Shown: positions 7,773 to 16,266 of the stretch, piece after piece | How positions within the stretch are numbered: the stretch's first letter is position 1 | How the letters are laid out: the number at the start of each line of letters is the position of its first letter | From: Prevotella sp. UBA5387 | Lineage (GTDB): Bacteria > Bacteroidota > Bacteroidia > Bacteroidales > Bacteroidaceae | Direction of reading: 5' to 3' | DNA length: 47,835 nucleotides | Assembly (NCBI GenBank): GCA_002407775.1 | Contig: DHOP01000042.1 | Coordinates: forward strand, 1-47,835 | Program-made: the position numbers and the translations under genes | The notes under the pieces: model-generated | What the model was told of the DNA's origin: nothing | Database searches by the model: none | The model's input: the letters and a program-made list of their open reading frames with translations, nothing else

Positions 7773-10700
7773 TTACAAGTTTTCGATGAGGTTGTCGCGG
7801 ATACTTCCGATAATAGGATAGAAGAACACGGCGTCTTCAATGGCATCGTTGGCATTGCGGTCGGGCTCGTTCTTATTCACGTAATTCCATCCGTTGATGA
7901 GGTGATGCTCCAGATCCTTGCTGACAAGTTGCTTGAAGCGAAGCAGAGAAGTGTTGTCAACCAAGAAACGATCCACCACATGGATATCGTCACAGAGTTG
8001 GCAGAAGAATTCGTTGAAACCCTTCACGGCCTCCACTATCTCCGTTCTCACCATTGGATTGTCCATATCCGCATAGGTCAGCGCGTCATGGTCGATGGCA
8101 GAATAGTTGTACTTCAATGTGGAATCAAAGCTTTCCATCATTCTGTTCAGTTCTTCTACGTTAGCGCAACCACTGTTGTCGCGCACCTGCATCAGTGCAC
8201 CACGGCAAGTGATCTCCTTGGGTTCCTTGCGCTCCATGACCACGGAGAAACCGTCTGCATCATACTTCTCGTCATATACACGCTCGAAAATGGCTTGTGT
8301 CAGCAGGTCAAGCTCGCGCTTGGAACCCACAATGTCAAGAACCTTTGAACCCGTTCCGGAAAACATCACCGACCTTGGCTTACCAAGATTGCGGTGGCGC
8401 ATCATGCCGGCCACATAGTAGATTAGGGTGGAATAGAAATAGATGAACACAATCTTGAGCCGTCCATCCTCATTGAGTCGCTGGTTATAAGAAAATACAT
8501 CGTTGCCAGCGACTACCTTGTTTTGTATCACTGAGAAAAGGAAGGCGTTGATGTCCTCGCTCTTGCGCTTAGTCATGATGTCGTCAAGAATGCCATTGAG
8601 TTCGCCGTAAAGGTCATCATTGGCATCAAACAGGCGACGGAAATAGTCCACATACTTCACCAACATCGGGTTGCTGTCACCATGAGGCACCTCGGAGAAA
8701 CCGTCACCGAAGAGTACATCAGCGGCAAAGCGGAAAGATGTGAGGATGGTAGGCTGTTGCGCATTCGACTCGAACACGGCAACGTCACTCGATCCACCTC
8801 CAATGTCTATGCTCGCCACGGTGGATGCCGCACCACGGAACTGACTCGATCCGCGATAGAAATAATAGGGCGCCACGGACTCTGGCATGTGGATAAGGTT
8901 ATGCTCCGTTGGTTCGATACCAAAGACATCGGCAAACGTTTTCGCCCACATCTCACCGAGCTTGCGCACGTTGCCCACCTTCATGGCCAAGGGATAGAAC
9001 CATACCAAGCGTGTCTTGTGCAGGTCACCATTCTCCAACAGCACCTTGGTACGCATCATCAGGGCCAGTTCTGTGAGATAAGCGCGCACACGCTTCGAGT
9101 TGGCAATCGCCGTGGACCACTTAAGATTTGGAACGATCCGGTTGCCATAACCCACTGATTCCTTCTCGTAAATGAAGGGGATGTCGGTATCACCGAGTGC
9201 CACTATCTCATCGACGTTCTCTGCATCGAGGCGCTCCGACTCGGAGATCACAGTGCGTTGTGGGAAGCCATAGTCGCCACCAATATTGCGAGGCAGGAAC
9301 TCCTGCTTCATGATCACATCGTAGAGGATATGCTCGCCATTGTATAGCGTGGCGGTCATGCGCTCCTTTGCGTCCGAGGTGAGTGTCAAAGGCTCAGGCA
9401 TCTGTTGCTCGCGCATACACTCCACGTGGGTGTTTGTCGTACCGAAGTCAACCGCAAAGGTGAATGCTTCGTGCCCAACGATATGGCTTGGCCAACGTGG
9501 GCACACGGCGCCTTCGGAGAGAAGGTTATCTCGCTCGTTGATGAGGCGCACATTGACATAGTCGAATGCACCGGTCAAACGATAATAGTCAGACCCCACC
9601 CGCTTCTCACTCTTTTGACTACGGGTGCGCTTGAGCACCTGCAATGGCTGACCTTTGGCATAGTCATCAGACTGATGGAAATCGAGCTCCAAGCGGCAGT
9701 TCTCCAACAAACCCAATGCGCGGTCGATGAGCTGCGCATTATATTGCTTCAGGTCCGTAGCCCTCACAAAGGGGAACACGCTCATAGCGAAAGGCACAGT
9801 GAGGAAATATCCGCGGTCGTTCTCGGCGTCATAGCGCATATCCACACCCACGGCCTGCACATAGGTACGTTCCAACGTAATGAATCCATCACGCTTCTGA
9901 ACAGGGATGCGCAGAATGGCGCGCACGCTTTCGGTCTGCCCCGACTTGGTGTGAATCAATTCGAAGCGCGGTCTTCCGGCAATGGTGCCTTGCAGATCGT
10001 TGACCGTGAAGTATTTGAAATAGGTCTTGCTCAATGGCAAGAGGAAGTCGGCGTTGTCGGTATCACGGCTTCCCACGGAGAGGTTTCCGTTGAAGAAGCA
10101 ATCGCGATCCATCGTATAGTCGAGCTTGATGAGCGACGGTTGGAAGAAGTCAGCTGCCGTCAGCCATGGGTATTGGTGCGAGGTGGCGGGAAGGATGCGC
10201 TTCTCCGGTGGCATGGCATAGTCCTTGGCCGTAAACTTCGTGAGGTCATCCCAGTTGCCCGTGATATAGCGGAAAGGCGACGTGCTCGGAGCATTCAGAT
10301 GATTTTGAAGAATCAACGGCAGGCGCTCACCTGCGGGAACAATAGATGGAACGATACGAAAATCGCTACGTTGGATGGCTGCCTGAATATCCGCCTGACG
10401 AGCGCAGAAGAATGGAACACCCAATGCCTGTATGCCCTCATCAGATGGATCGAAACTCACTTTGAGGTATTGCAGGGCATGATCTTGGTTCTCATAGTCC
10501 ATGGCCTTAGGGTTGCCGATGTCCGTGAGAATCTCTGCCTGCAGTGCATTGGGCAACAAAGCGAAGTTGGTGATGAGGTAAGCATTGACCTCATTGCACA
10601 GTTTCTTCAAATCAGGGAAAGCTGTGAAGAGGGCGTAGATATACTTCACAAACTTCGGCATGCGCATATAGAGTGGACGTGTCAGGTCGAAGAGGTTGAC

Positions 10701-11246
10701 GTTCTGTTCCACCGGGATGGCGTATTGGGTTGGTCGCGCGTTTGGCGTTGCCATAAACAGTGTCACGGGCGATGTGCAACCGATGACCTGACTGCCATAG
10801 ACCAAGAAATAAAGACGGTCCATGCGGTCGAAGTTGAAGGCCTCCTTATCCTGTTGTAGGAACATCTCCAAGGTGTCGCCCAGCAATTTATGTTGCACGT
10901 CGGAACCCAACTGCTGCAATGCTGCGTCCTTACTCCACTCCACGACACGCAACTTCGTGCGCAGTTCCGGCAGGTTGAAGAAGAGCTGTGCCACGTCGAG
11001 CGCATTGCCCACGAGACGCTCGTCCATCACCTCACCATTAAGACGTGGATTCATGGAGAGTCGACGGAAGGCGTTCTTCACCAGGTCCATCTGTGCAAAC
11101 GGTGACGGTATTGCCGTCCGTGGCACAGCAGAGAGTCCGCCGTTGGGGTCGCTGATCATGTTGATCTCATCGGCACTATACTGGTTGGACAAGGGTATCC
11201 ATCCCTCGCCAGTCGTCTTATTGTTATAGGATAATATCTTTGACAT
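7773..11246 (-). CDS. SrfB-like giant actin/Hsp70-fold ATPase
   Basis: This 1157-residue protein has no signal peptide or TM. Its C-terminal half carries actin/Hsp70-superfamily nucleotide motifs: phosphate-1 at 598-607 (AVDFGTTNTH), phosphate-2 at 811-823 (ASIDIGGGSSDVA) and an adenosine-type loop at 961-969 (MFSGTGSKV), followed by CRGAL at 1014-1018. The N-terminal ~590 residues match nothing I recognise. Size and layout resemble the family called virulence factor SrfB, whose activity is not established. The start at 11246 gives MSKILSYNNK and lies 106 bp after the tubulin-like gene. Filament formation or a chaperone-like cycle are both possible; the sequence shows only a likely ATP-binding fold. 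The family call is from motif recognition, not a search. Confidence 0.78.
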   Translation of the reverse strand: MSKILSYNNKTTGEGWIPLSNQYSADEINMISDPNGGLSAVPRTAIPSPFAQMDLVKNAFRRLSMNPRLNGEVMDERLVGNALDVAQLFFNLPELRTKLRVVEWSKDAALQQLGSDVQHKLLGDTLEMFLQQDKEAFNFDRMDRLYFLVYGSQVIGCTSPVTLFMATPNARPTQYAIPVEQNVNLFDLTRPLYMRMPKFVKYIYALFTAFPDLKKLCNEVNAYLITNFALLPNALQAEILTDIGNPKAMDYENQDHALQYLKVSFDPSDEGIQALGVPFFCARQADIQAAIQRSDFRIVPSIVPAGERLPLILQNHLNAPSTSPFRYITGNWDDLTKFTAKDYAMPPEKRILPATSHQYPWLTAADFFQPSLIKLDYTMDRDCFFNGNLSVGSRDTDNADFLLPLSKTYFKYFTVNDLQGTIAGRPRFELIHTKSGQTESVRAILRIPVQKRDGFITLERTYVQAVGVDMRYDAENDRGYFLTVPFAMSVFPFVRATDLKQYNAQLIDRALGLLENCRLELDFHQSDDYAKGQPLQVLKRTRSQKSEKRVGSDYYRLTGAFDYVNVRLINERDNLLSEGAVCPRWPSHIVGHEAFTFAVDFGTTNTHVECMREQQMPEPLTLTSDAKERMTATLYNGEHILYDVIMKQEFLPRNIGGDYGFPQRTVISESERLDAENVDEIVALGDTDIPFIYEKESVGYGNRIVPNLKWSTAIANSKRVRAYLTELALMMRTKVLLENGDLHKTRLVWFYPLAMKVGNVRKLGEMWAKTFADVFGIEPTEHNLIHMPESVAPYYFYRGSSQFRGAASTVASIDIGGGSSDVAVFESNAQQPTILTSFRFAADVLFGDGFSEVPHGDSNPMLVKYVDYFRRLFDANDDLYGELNGILDDIMTKRKSEDINAFLFSVIQNKVVAGNDVFSYNQRLNEDGRLKIVFIYFYSTLIYYVAGMMRHRNLGKPRSVMFSGTGSKVLDIVGSKRELDLLTQAIFERVYDEKYDADGFSVVMERKEPKEITCRGALMQVRDNSGCANVEELNRMMESFDSTLKYNYSAIDHDALTYADMDNPMVRTEIVEAVKGFNEFFCQLCDDIHVVDRFLVDNTSLLRFKQLVSKDLEHHLINGWNYVNKNEPDRNANDAIEDAVFFYPIIGSIRDNLIENL

Positions 11247-11352
11247 TACGTATCAGCTTAAAATGTAAGGATGCAAACTTCATCATAAATTATGAAACGT
11301 AATTCAACGTTAGTCAATTATGAATTTTGAATTATGCATTATGAATTAAGAA

Positions 11353-12897
11353 TTACACCAGTCCGTTATATTTCTCGTCCACCAGGCTATCGAGCGACTC
11401 GTCGAGAAGGGTCATCAGTCGCAGGGCGACATCGCCGGAACCAAATCGTCCTGTCTTGACGGCAGCCTGAGAAGCCTTGTTCATCGTACTCAACAGCCCC
11501 TTATAACCGATCTCTCCACTGAAGAATCCCTTCTTGGGCGCTACATCGGTGATGGCATCGGCAAGTTGCGTAGTACTGAGGTTGAACGGACAGAAACTGC
11601 GTTGGTTGCCTGCCAACTCCTTGAGCCATGTGCGATAACCCACGAAGAAGTCGTTGGTGAGCGTGACAAAGAAACTCGTGGCGAGAAAACTATTCTGTAG
11701 CTCTGGCTTGTCCTCAGTATAACCACGCCCGATATCCTGCCTAAACTGATGCGTTAGATATTGATAAGCCAGATGGAACTTAGCCATGGGCTTGTTGATC
11801 AAAGCACGTGTCTGCACGCCGAAGTCCTTGAGCGACAAAGTCATCTTGTCGTTGGCAAGGCCATATTCCTTGTAAATAGGATTACGGGCGTTGCCTCCCT
11901 CTGTGACGAGCTGGTCATCGGGAATGGAGAGGAAGTCCAAAATGGAGAGCGCACCGACATACTCCACCACGTGGGCGTCGTTGCGCTGGCCATTCGTTCC
12001 AGGGTCATTATAATAGGGGTTTGAAGGCACTTCATCGCCGAGATAGTAGCAGGCATTGATCTTCGAGAGTTCGGTATCTACCCCACTCTGTCTCAACCCA
12101 GTGAGGTTGTCGTGGTAATAGAAGAGTGCCGACTTGGTCTTGGAGATGAAATCTGCCCTACTGATAGGACTCTTCTCGTCTTGCTGTACATTGAAATAAG
12201 GCAACACGGTGAGCGCACCGATACGTGCGTCACGCAGATCACCACGGTTATTGATGGCGGCATTGTTACCAGCGTTGCGGATATTCTTCACGATGATTGG
12301 ATAGCCTGCTGCCCCAGTGCCACCGAAGATACTAGATACGACGAAGATGCGATCGGTCTTACGGAACACGTTAGAGAACTGACGGAACTCCTCCGAGTCC
12401 TTGAATTGGTTCAAGGCCACCGACCCAATGTTGGGCGCACCTACGAATCCGATGTCCATCTTTGTCTCCAACTGATTGTCGGAGAACATCATCGAGCACA
12501 AAGCTTGGTTTGCCGTGTCGAGCGTGCTATAGGCAATAAAGTCCTGAAACTTCTTCGACTCCACTGCTCCAAGATTGAACAGGAACGTGTCGCTGAGGTT
12601 GGAACCACCCGACAGAATGTCACTCAGTGTGGAAACCTTCACCGAGAAGAATCCCTTGAGCACATCCACCGACTCTCCATAGAGCGTCTTCCGAATGCTA
12701 CGATACCAACGCAACAGGTTCTCCGTGCGCTTCAGGTCCTCGTTGGCCTTGTGCGGGTCCATAATGATCGGTACCACCTCCAAAGGCATGGGCTGCCCCT
12801 GTTCATTCACTGGATGTATGCCGGCAGCAAATTGCATGATCAACGGTCTCATAACCCTTGAACCAGTGCCACCAACTAGAAACAAAAATAATCTCAT
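11353..12897 (-). CDS. Tubulin/FtsZ-superfamily protein
   Basis: The 514-residue soluble protein starts MRLFLFLVGGTGSRVMRPLI, a Rossmann-type first strand and glycine loop like the T1 loop of tubulin/FtsZ proteins. Residues 189-198 (SIFGGTGAAG) match the tubulin signature GGGTGSG of the T4 loop. It is longer than FtsZ (about 350-400 aa) and differs enough to belong to a divergent branch, probably the 'tubulin-like' families found outside cell division operons. No neighbouring dcw gene is present, so a division role is unlikely. It sits between the four-TM gene and the SrfB-like ATPase gene on the same strand, which suggests a shared machine. GTP binding and polymerisation are inferences. Confidence 0.78.
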   Translation of the reverse strand: MRLFLFLVGGTGSRVMRPLIMQFAAGIHPVNEQGQPMPLEVVPIIMDPHKANEDLKRTENLLRWYRSIRKTLYGESVDVLKGFFSVKVSTLSDILSGGSNLSDTFLFNLGAVESKKFQDFIAYSTLDTANQALCSMMFSDNQLETKMDIGFVGAPNIGSVALNQFKDSEEFRQFSNVFRKTDRIFVVSSIFGGTGAAGYPIIVKNIRNAGNNAAINNRGDLRDARIGALTVLPYFNVQQDEKSPISRADFISKTKSALFYYHDNLTGLRQSGVDTELSKINACYYLGDEVPSNPYYNDPGTNGQRNDAHVVEYVGALSILDFLSIPDDQLVTEGGNARNPIYKEYGLANDKMTLSLKDFGVQTRALINKPMAKFHLAYQYLTHQFRQDIGRGYTEDKPELQNSFLATSFFVTLTNDFFVGYRTWLKELAGNQRSFCPFNLSTTQLADAITDVAPKKGFFSGEIGYKGLLSTMNKASQAAVKTGRFGSGDVALRLMTLLDESLDSLVDEKYNGLV

Positions 12898-12937
12898 GCT
12901 TCGCCTTTTTATTAGATAAGGAATCCGCCTTCATCAC

Positions 12938-12969
12938 CCCCTCCTATTGGAGGGGCCGGGGGAGGCTGC
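12938..12969. repeat. Short GC-rich palindromic repeat between cluster genes
   Basis: A 7-bp stem (cccctcc / ggagggg, loop tatt) followed by ccgggggaggctgc lies directly after the stop codon of the four-TM gene, within the 73-bp gap before the tubulin-like gene. It shares the ctcc..ggagggg..ggaggctgc pattern with the element at 7483-7584. It could modulate read-through or mRNA stability between the two genes. Confidence 0.6.
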
Positions 12970-12970
12970 T

Positions 12971-13405
12971 TTATTCGGGAATAGGAGTATGTCTGCAGTT
13001 GCTGCTCCACCACCTCATCGAGAAGGAAGCGATTTTGAAGAGTACCGCGGTGACCACAAAGTCGATGACGCAAAAGATGAACAACTTTGAGCCGTAGTCT
13101 GTGGAGAGCACTCCATTCAGATAGATGAAGTTGACGATGGGTGATAGCACCGACACTGCCAACAGGGTGAGAAGCCAGTGATACCAACGACTGAAGCTCA
13201 CGCTATTGACGACATAATAGAACAGCGCGGCGAATCCCCACGCCATCAATGCCGAGATGATAGCCACGATGAGATAATAGTTCTCATTGTACATCTCGTT
13301 GGCAAACTCGCTCTGGCTGTCCACCAACTCAAAGACCGATGTCGGGAAAATCACAAAGAGGAGCGTGAGCACCCCCCCCCCGATGAGCAATATTGAATTT
13401 TTCAT
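12971..13405 (-). CDS. Four-TM membrane protein with a G10 tract
   Basis: The 144-residue protein has four likely membrane helices (about 5-21, 44-66, 75-97 and 107-125) and no family I recognise. Its ATG overlaps the TGA of the vWA-like gene (ATGA), so the two are translationally coupled. Codons 9-12 contain ten consecutive G residues (GGG GGG GGG G; plus-strand C tract 13372-13381) encoding Gly-Gly-Gly-Val. A one-base slip would truncate the protein near its N-terminus, so expression could be phase variable. It is a plausible membrane anchor or partner for the cluster's cytoplasmic proteins. Confidence 0.72.
   Translation of the reverse strand: MKNSILLIGGGVLTLLFVIFPTSVFELVDSQSEFANEMYNENYYLIVAIISALMAWGFAALFYYVVNSVSFSRWYHWLLTLLAVSVLSPIVNFIYLNGVLSTDYGSKLFIFCVIDFVVTAVLFKIASFSMRWWSSNCRHTPIPE
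13372..13381. repeat. Homopolymer of ten C (ten G in the coding strand)
   Basis: Ten C bases in a row on the plus strand lie within codons 9-12 of the minus-strand four-TM gene. Such tracts are the usual substrate for slipped-strand phase variation. Confidence 0.9.
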
Positions 13406-14787
13406 CTATCTAGTTTTAGTTTCATTTCAAAGTAAGTCGGCTCGTCAGCTGCATTGCGTTTGTAGCTCTCGTAGATGCCACCCAACAAATAGCGCAGTGC
13501 AAAAGTGGACTGCCTATCGGGCACCAGGTCATTATCCGTCGATCCAGAGCCTACCCATCCAGGCAAGGTATTGAGCAGTTTAATGTCCACATCCTGTTCA
13601 TGGCTGATGCTTGGCGCTGTGAGGATGAACAGGTGCGTGGCCGTGCCCAAATATTTCTTCTGAGCCGGCGTGATGTCCTGCTTCTCTATCGGGCGTATCT
13701 CCTTGATCTTGATATCATCATCTGTCACCACACGATAATTGTCCTTATTGGTAAGATAACGACTGTCGATGAACATCTTGCTCAGGTCCACGGCCAATGC
13801 CAACTGCACATCGCCCGAGTTCTTGTCAACCTCGACGCTCTCCAAACTCTTGATTTGGTAACCTTGACCATGCTCCGGACTGAATCGCCCGCGAATGTCC
13901 TTGTTGCTCAACAGCAACGAATAGTATGGCTCATAGATATCGTCCACTGTAAAGAGGCACATGTTATCGTAACCCCGCAACTGCTCTATCTCTGCAAAGG
14001 TGCGCAGTGATTGGTCAGTCGTCAGCCGAGCAATGTTCTCGTTGCTACCCACCATGATGATATAGTATGGTCTGCGCCCATTGAACTGATGCACGCTGTT
14101 GTCATAGGCATAGTATGCTCCATTGTAGGAACCCATCATGCGCACGACCAGCATAGACTTATGTTTCACTTCGTCCTTGAAGACCGCATTGATCATCTGC
14201 TGTACCTCGGCAAACACCTTCTGCGGGTTCACGCCTTCCATATCCTTGACCGAATAGATCATGTCGGTGACCAGAATGCTCACCTGGTCATCGCCTGTCT
14301 TGTTGAGTACATTGTCGAATATCTGACGGAAGTCGGTATAGCCCTTCTCCCCTATGCTATCCACGCTTGCTTTACCTGGTAGATTATTCTGCAGCGCCAT
14401 GATAGCCGAACGAAACGATCCGTCACCATTGCGACTGTCATAAGGTGCCATGCTACCGCTGCGCTCCAGATAGATCTTGAACGACAGTTCCTTGCCCCCT
14501 ATGCCCACGAACTTGATTTCCTTTGGCGGACGCCTGTTCTCGAAATAGTCCGAAATATATTCCTCTACTGCTTTTGAATCAAGTTGCCCGTCAGCATAAA
14601 AGTCCTTGAAGCGAGCTTTATTTCTCTCTATATATTCCGTGAGCTGTGCCCAATCTTTGCTGTCAATTGTCTGATCCTTGTCGGCCAGTTCCACCAACAT
14701 CCGGTTCAATTCCTTTTTCGCACCGTTACCACAACCAATGATAATGAATGCAAATGCACATAGCATGACATATCCTAACTTTCTCAT
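13402..14787 (-). CDS. vWA-like lipoprotein, first gene of the tubulin/actin cluster
   Basis: The start is placed at 14787, giving 461 residues with a lipobox (IIIGC, Cys19). An in-frame ATG at 14814 sits almost on the predicted transcription start and is less likely. Residues about 100-260 look like a von Willebrand A domain: LERSGSM at 108-114 occupies the MIDAS position and LVTDM at 172-176 the later Asp site. The first MIDAS residue is Glu instead of the usual Asp. After Cys19 the residues are GNGAKK, without the acidic surface-export signal seen in other lipoproteins here, so it is probably held facing the periplasm. It leads the cluster and overlaps the four-TM gene by 4 bp. Confidence 0.75.
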   Translation of the reverse strand: MRKLGYVMLCAFAFIIIGCGNGAKKELNRMLVELADKDQTIDSKDWAQLTEYIERNKARFKDFYADGQLDSKAVEEYISDYFENRRPPKEIKFVGIGGKELSFKIYLERSGSMAPYDSRNGDGSFRSAIMALQNNLPGKASVDSIGEKGYTDFRQIFDNVLNKTGDDQVSILVTDMIYSVKDMEGVNPQKVFAEVQQMINAVFKDEVKHKSMLVVRMMGSYNGAYYAYDNSVHQFNGRRPYYIIMVGSNENIARLTTDQSLRTFAEIEQLRGYDNMCLFTVDDIYEPYYSLLLSNKDIRGRFSPEHGQGYQIKSLESVEVDKNSGDVQLALAVDLSKMFIDSRYLTNKDNYRVVTDDDIKIKEIRPIEKQDITPAQKKYLGTATHLFILTAPSISHEQDVDIKLLNTLPGWVGSGSTDNDLVPDRQSTFALRYLLGGIYESYKRNAADEPTYFEMKLKLDR

Positions 14788-14821
14788 TGTTTTATAGACG
14801 ATTTCTTTAGTCATAACGTTG

Positions 14822-14829
14822 CAAAAATA
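14822..14829 (-). promoter_or_regulatory. -7 element (TATTTTTG) for the six-gene cluster
   Basis: The minus strand reads TATTTTTG, matching TAnnTTTG. Transcription would begin near 14815, giving a leader of about 28 nt to the ATG at 14787. A convincing -33 element was not found. Confidence 0.45.
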
Positions 14830-15294
14830 ATAAAAAATTATGATACTTGTTATGTAAACTCTTAGAAAGGTATATCTCTTGTCACACCTTTATCCACTGA
14901 CTATCCATCAGCGCGAACCCTTTCTCCTACTTAAAGTTTTCTATGTTATTCTCTATCTAGACACCAATAGGAAACGATGGATACTTCGTCAGTTTCTCAG
15001 AATAATAAGTAGAGAACAAAGCATAGTAATCACCATGAGCAAGTGCTATTTGGCTTTATCTTCTATCTTTGAGTTTTATTTTAGAACATAACAGCATTAC
15101 AACGATTTCCTATTGCACCATGCAGCTACAACAATGAAAATATGAATGGCATGGAAAAATGAAGAAAAAACATACTATTGCTCTTATTATAAAGAAACAT
15201 TACATGCTTTTAGATATTTTTCACAACATATAACAATTATCCGTGCAAGATTTCCCCCTAAAGACTATTTAAGTGATAAACAAAAATTAAAGGT
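14830..15294. other. Divergent intergenic region, no gene seen
   Basis: About 465 bp of AT-rich DNA lie between the minus-strand cluster and the plus-strand NigD-like gene. A 70-codon plus-strand frame at 14879-15091 has no signal or family resemblance and is not called. No convincing promoter for the plus-strand gene was found. Confidence 0.5.
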
Positions 15295-16035
15295 ATGAAA
15301 ATGAAAATCTCTCATTTATTTTTAATCATAGGAGTACTGGTAAGTGTCCTGTTTCTTGATTCCTGCTTAGATAATGATACAGATTCGAGCACGCTATTTC
15401 CCAATGCTTTGGTGACAGTAAAGCATGCTACTGATAACACTGTCTTTTTACAATTGGATAATAAAACTACATTATTCCCAATAAATTTAAAATCTTCACC
15501 TTTTGGTACCAAAGAAGTTAGAGCACTAGTAAATTATGAAGAAGTAAAAGACCCAAGTAAAGAATACAGTCGGGCTGTGCGTGTGAATTGGATTGATAGC
15601 ATTCGAACAAAACAAATGGCACCCAACTTGGGAGCGAAAAACAAGGAAGTATATGGCGGCGACCCTGTAGAGATTATAAATGACTGGGTAACCATTGCGG
15701 AAGATGGTTACCTTACTCTACGCTTCAGAACAGAGTGGGGGTATCAGCGAGCCACACATAACGTAAATCTAGTTTCAACTGGTAATCCAGAAAATCCCTA
15801 CGAAGTAGAATTCTTGCATAATGCCAACGGCGATAGTGGCGAAAGGGTTGGAGATGGGCTAGTTGCCTTTAAATTGGACCAACTTCCCAATACCAATGGT
15901 AAGCCTGTGAAACTGAGACTAAAGTGGAAATCATATAATGGAGAAAAGTCCATAGAGTTTGACTATAATGGAGCCACTTCCAAACCAACCATTTCGCCCA
16001 TTGCTGCCACACGCGGTCAAATTCCAATACAATAA
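15295..16035 (+). CDS. NigD-like lipoprotein
   Basis: The 246-residue protein starts with a lipoprotein signal (lipobox LDSC, Cys24) followed by the acidic stretch LDNDTDSS, consistent with the Bacteroidota surface lipoprotein export signal. The remainder is beta-rich; the N-terminal DNTVFLQLDNKTTLFP segment and the later VNWIDSI segment resemble the NigD-like N- and C-terminal domains found in gut Bacteroidales. NigD takes its name from a bacteriocin-associated operon, but most relatives have no known role and none is implied here. A second Met two codons later (15301) is an equally possible start. It stands upstream of another lipoprotein gene. Confidence 0.78.
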   Translation: MKMKISHLFLIIGVLVSVLFLDSCLDNDTDSSTLFPNALVTVKHATDNTVFLQLDNKTTLFPINLKSSPFGTKEVRALVNYEEVKDPSKEYSRAVRVNWIDSIRTKQMAPNLGAKNKEVYGGDPVEIINDWVTIAEDGYLTLRFRTEWGYQRATHNVNLVSTGNPENPYEVEFLHNANGDSGERVGDGLVAFKLDQLPNTNGKPVKLRLKWKSYNGEKSIEFDYNGATSKPTISPIAATRGQIPIQ

Positions 16036-16091
16036 CAACTATATTTTTGAGAGAAAAGTCACTAAAGTCTTATCTTGTAAGAGTAAGTTCG

Positions 16092-16255
16092 ACTAATTAG
16101 CTCAACGCAAGTCATACTTCCATTCACTTCGGTCGTTCAAATGACAAATAGAACATTCTCCACAAATTGCATAACTCTTATAAAGTGATTCAATTTGTTT
16201 CACTCAACAAATACATAGTTATCATTAAATTTAAATTCATCAAATTCACATTAAT
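16092..16255. repeat. Dispersed intergenic repeat, copy A
   Basis: This segment shares an extended similarity with 29410-29655: aattagctcaa, then tcgttcaaatgacaaata, a gcataac motif, a single 22-bp type unit (tgattcaatttgtttcactc) and then actcaacaaatacatagtta followed by tcattaaat and a ttcatc-aattcac motif. The same order holds in both places, with more 22-bp units in the other copy. It occupies most of the gap before the Ig-like lipoprotein gene. Confidence 0.75.
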
Positions 16256-16266
16256 TAAAAGCAAAA

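Noticed and set aside
7731..8348. A 205-codon plus-strand frame opposite the end of the SrfB-like gene
   Set aside because: Runs across the boundary of two real minus-strand genes and shows no family resemblance.
9405..10859. A 484-codon plus-strand frame opposite the SrfB-like gene
   Set aside because: It is antisense to a gene with clear nucleotide-binding motifs, has no recognisable domain and His/Leu/Gln-rich composition typical of a shadow frame.
12112..12861. A 249-codon plus-strand frame opposite the tubulin-like gene
   Set aside because: Antisense shadow of a gene with tubulin-type loops; no domain or signal seen.
14879..15091. A 70-codon plus-strand frame in the divergent intergenic region
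   Set aside because: No signal peptide, domain or promoter; AT-rich chance frame.
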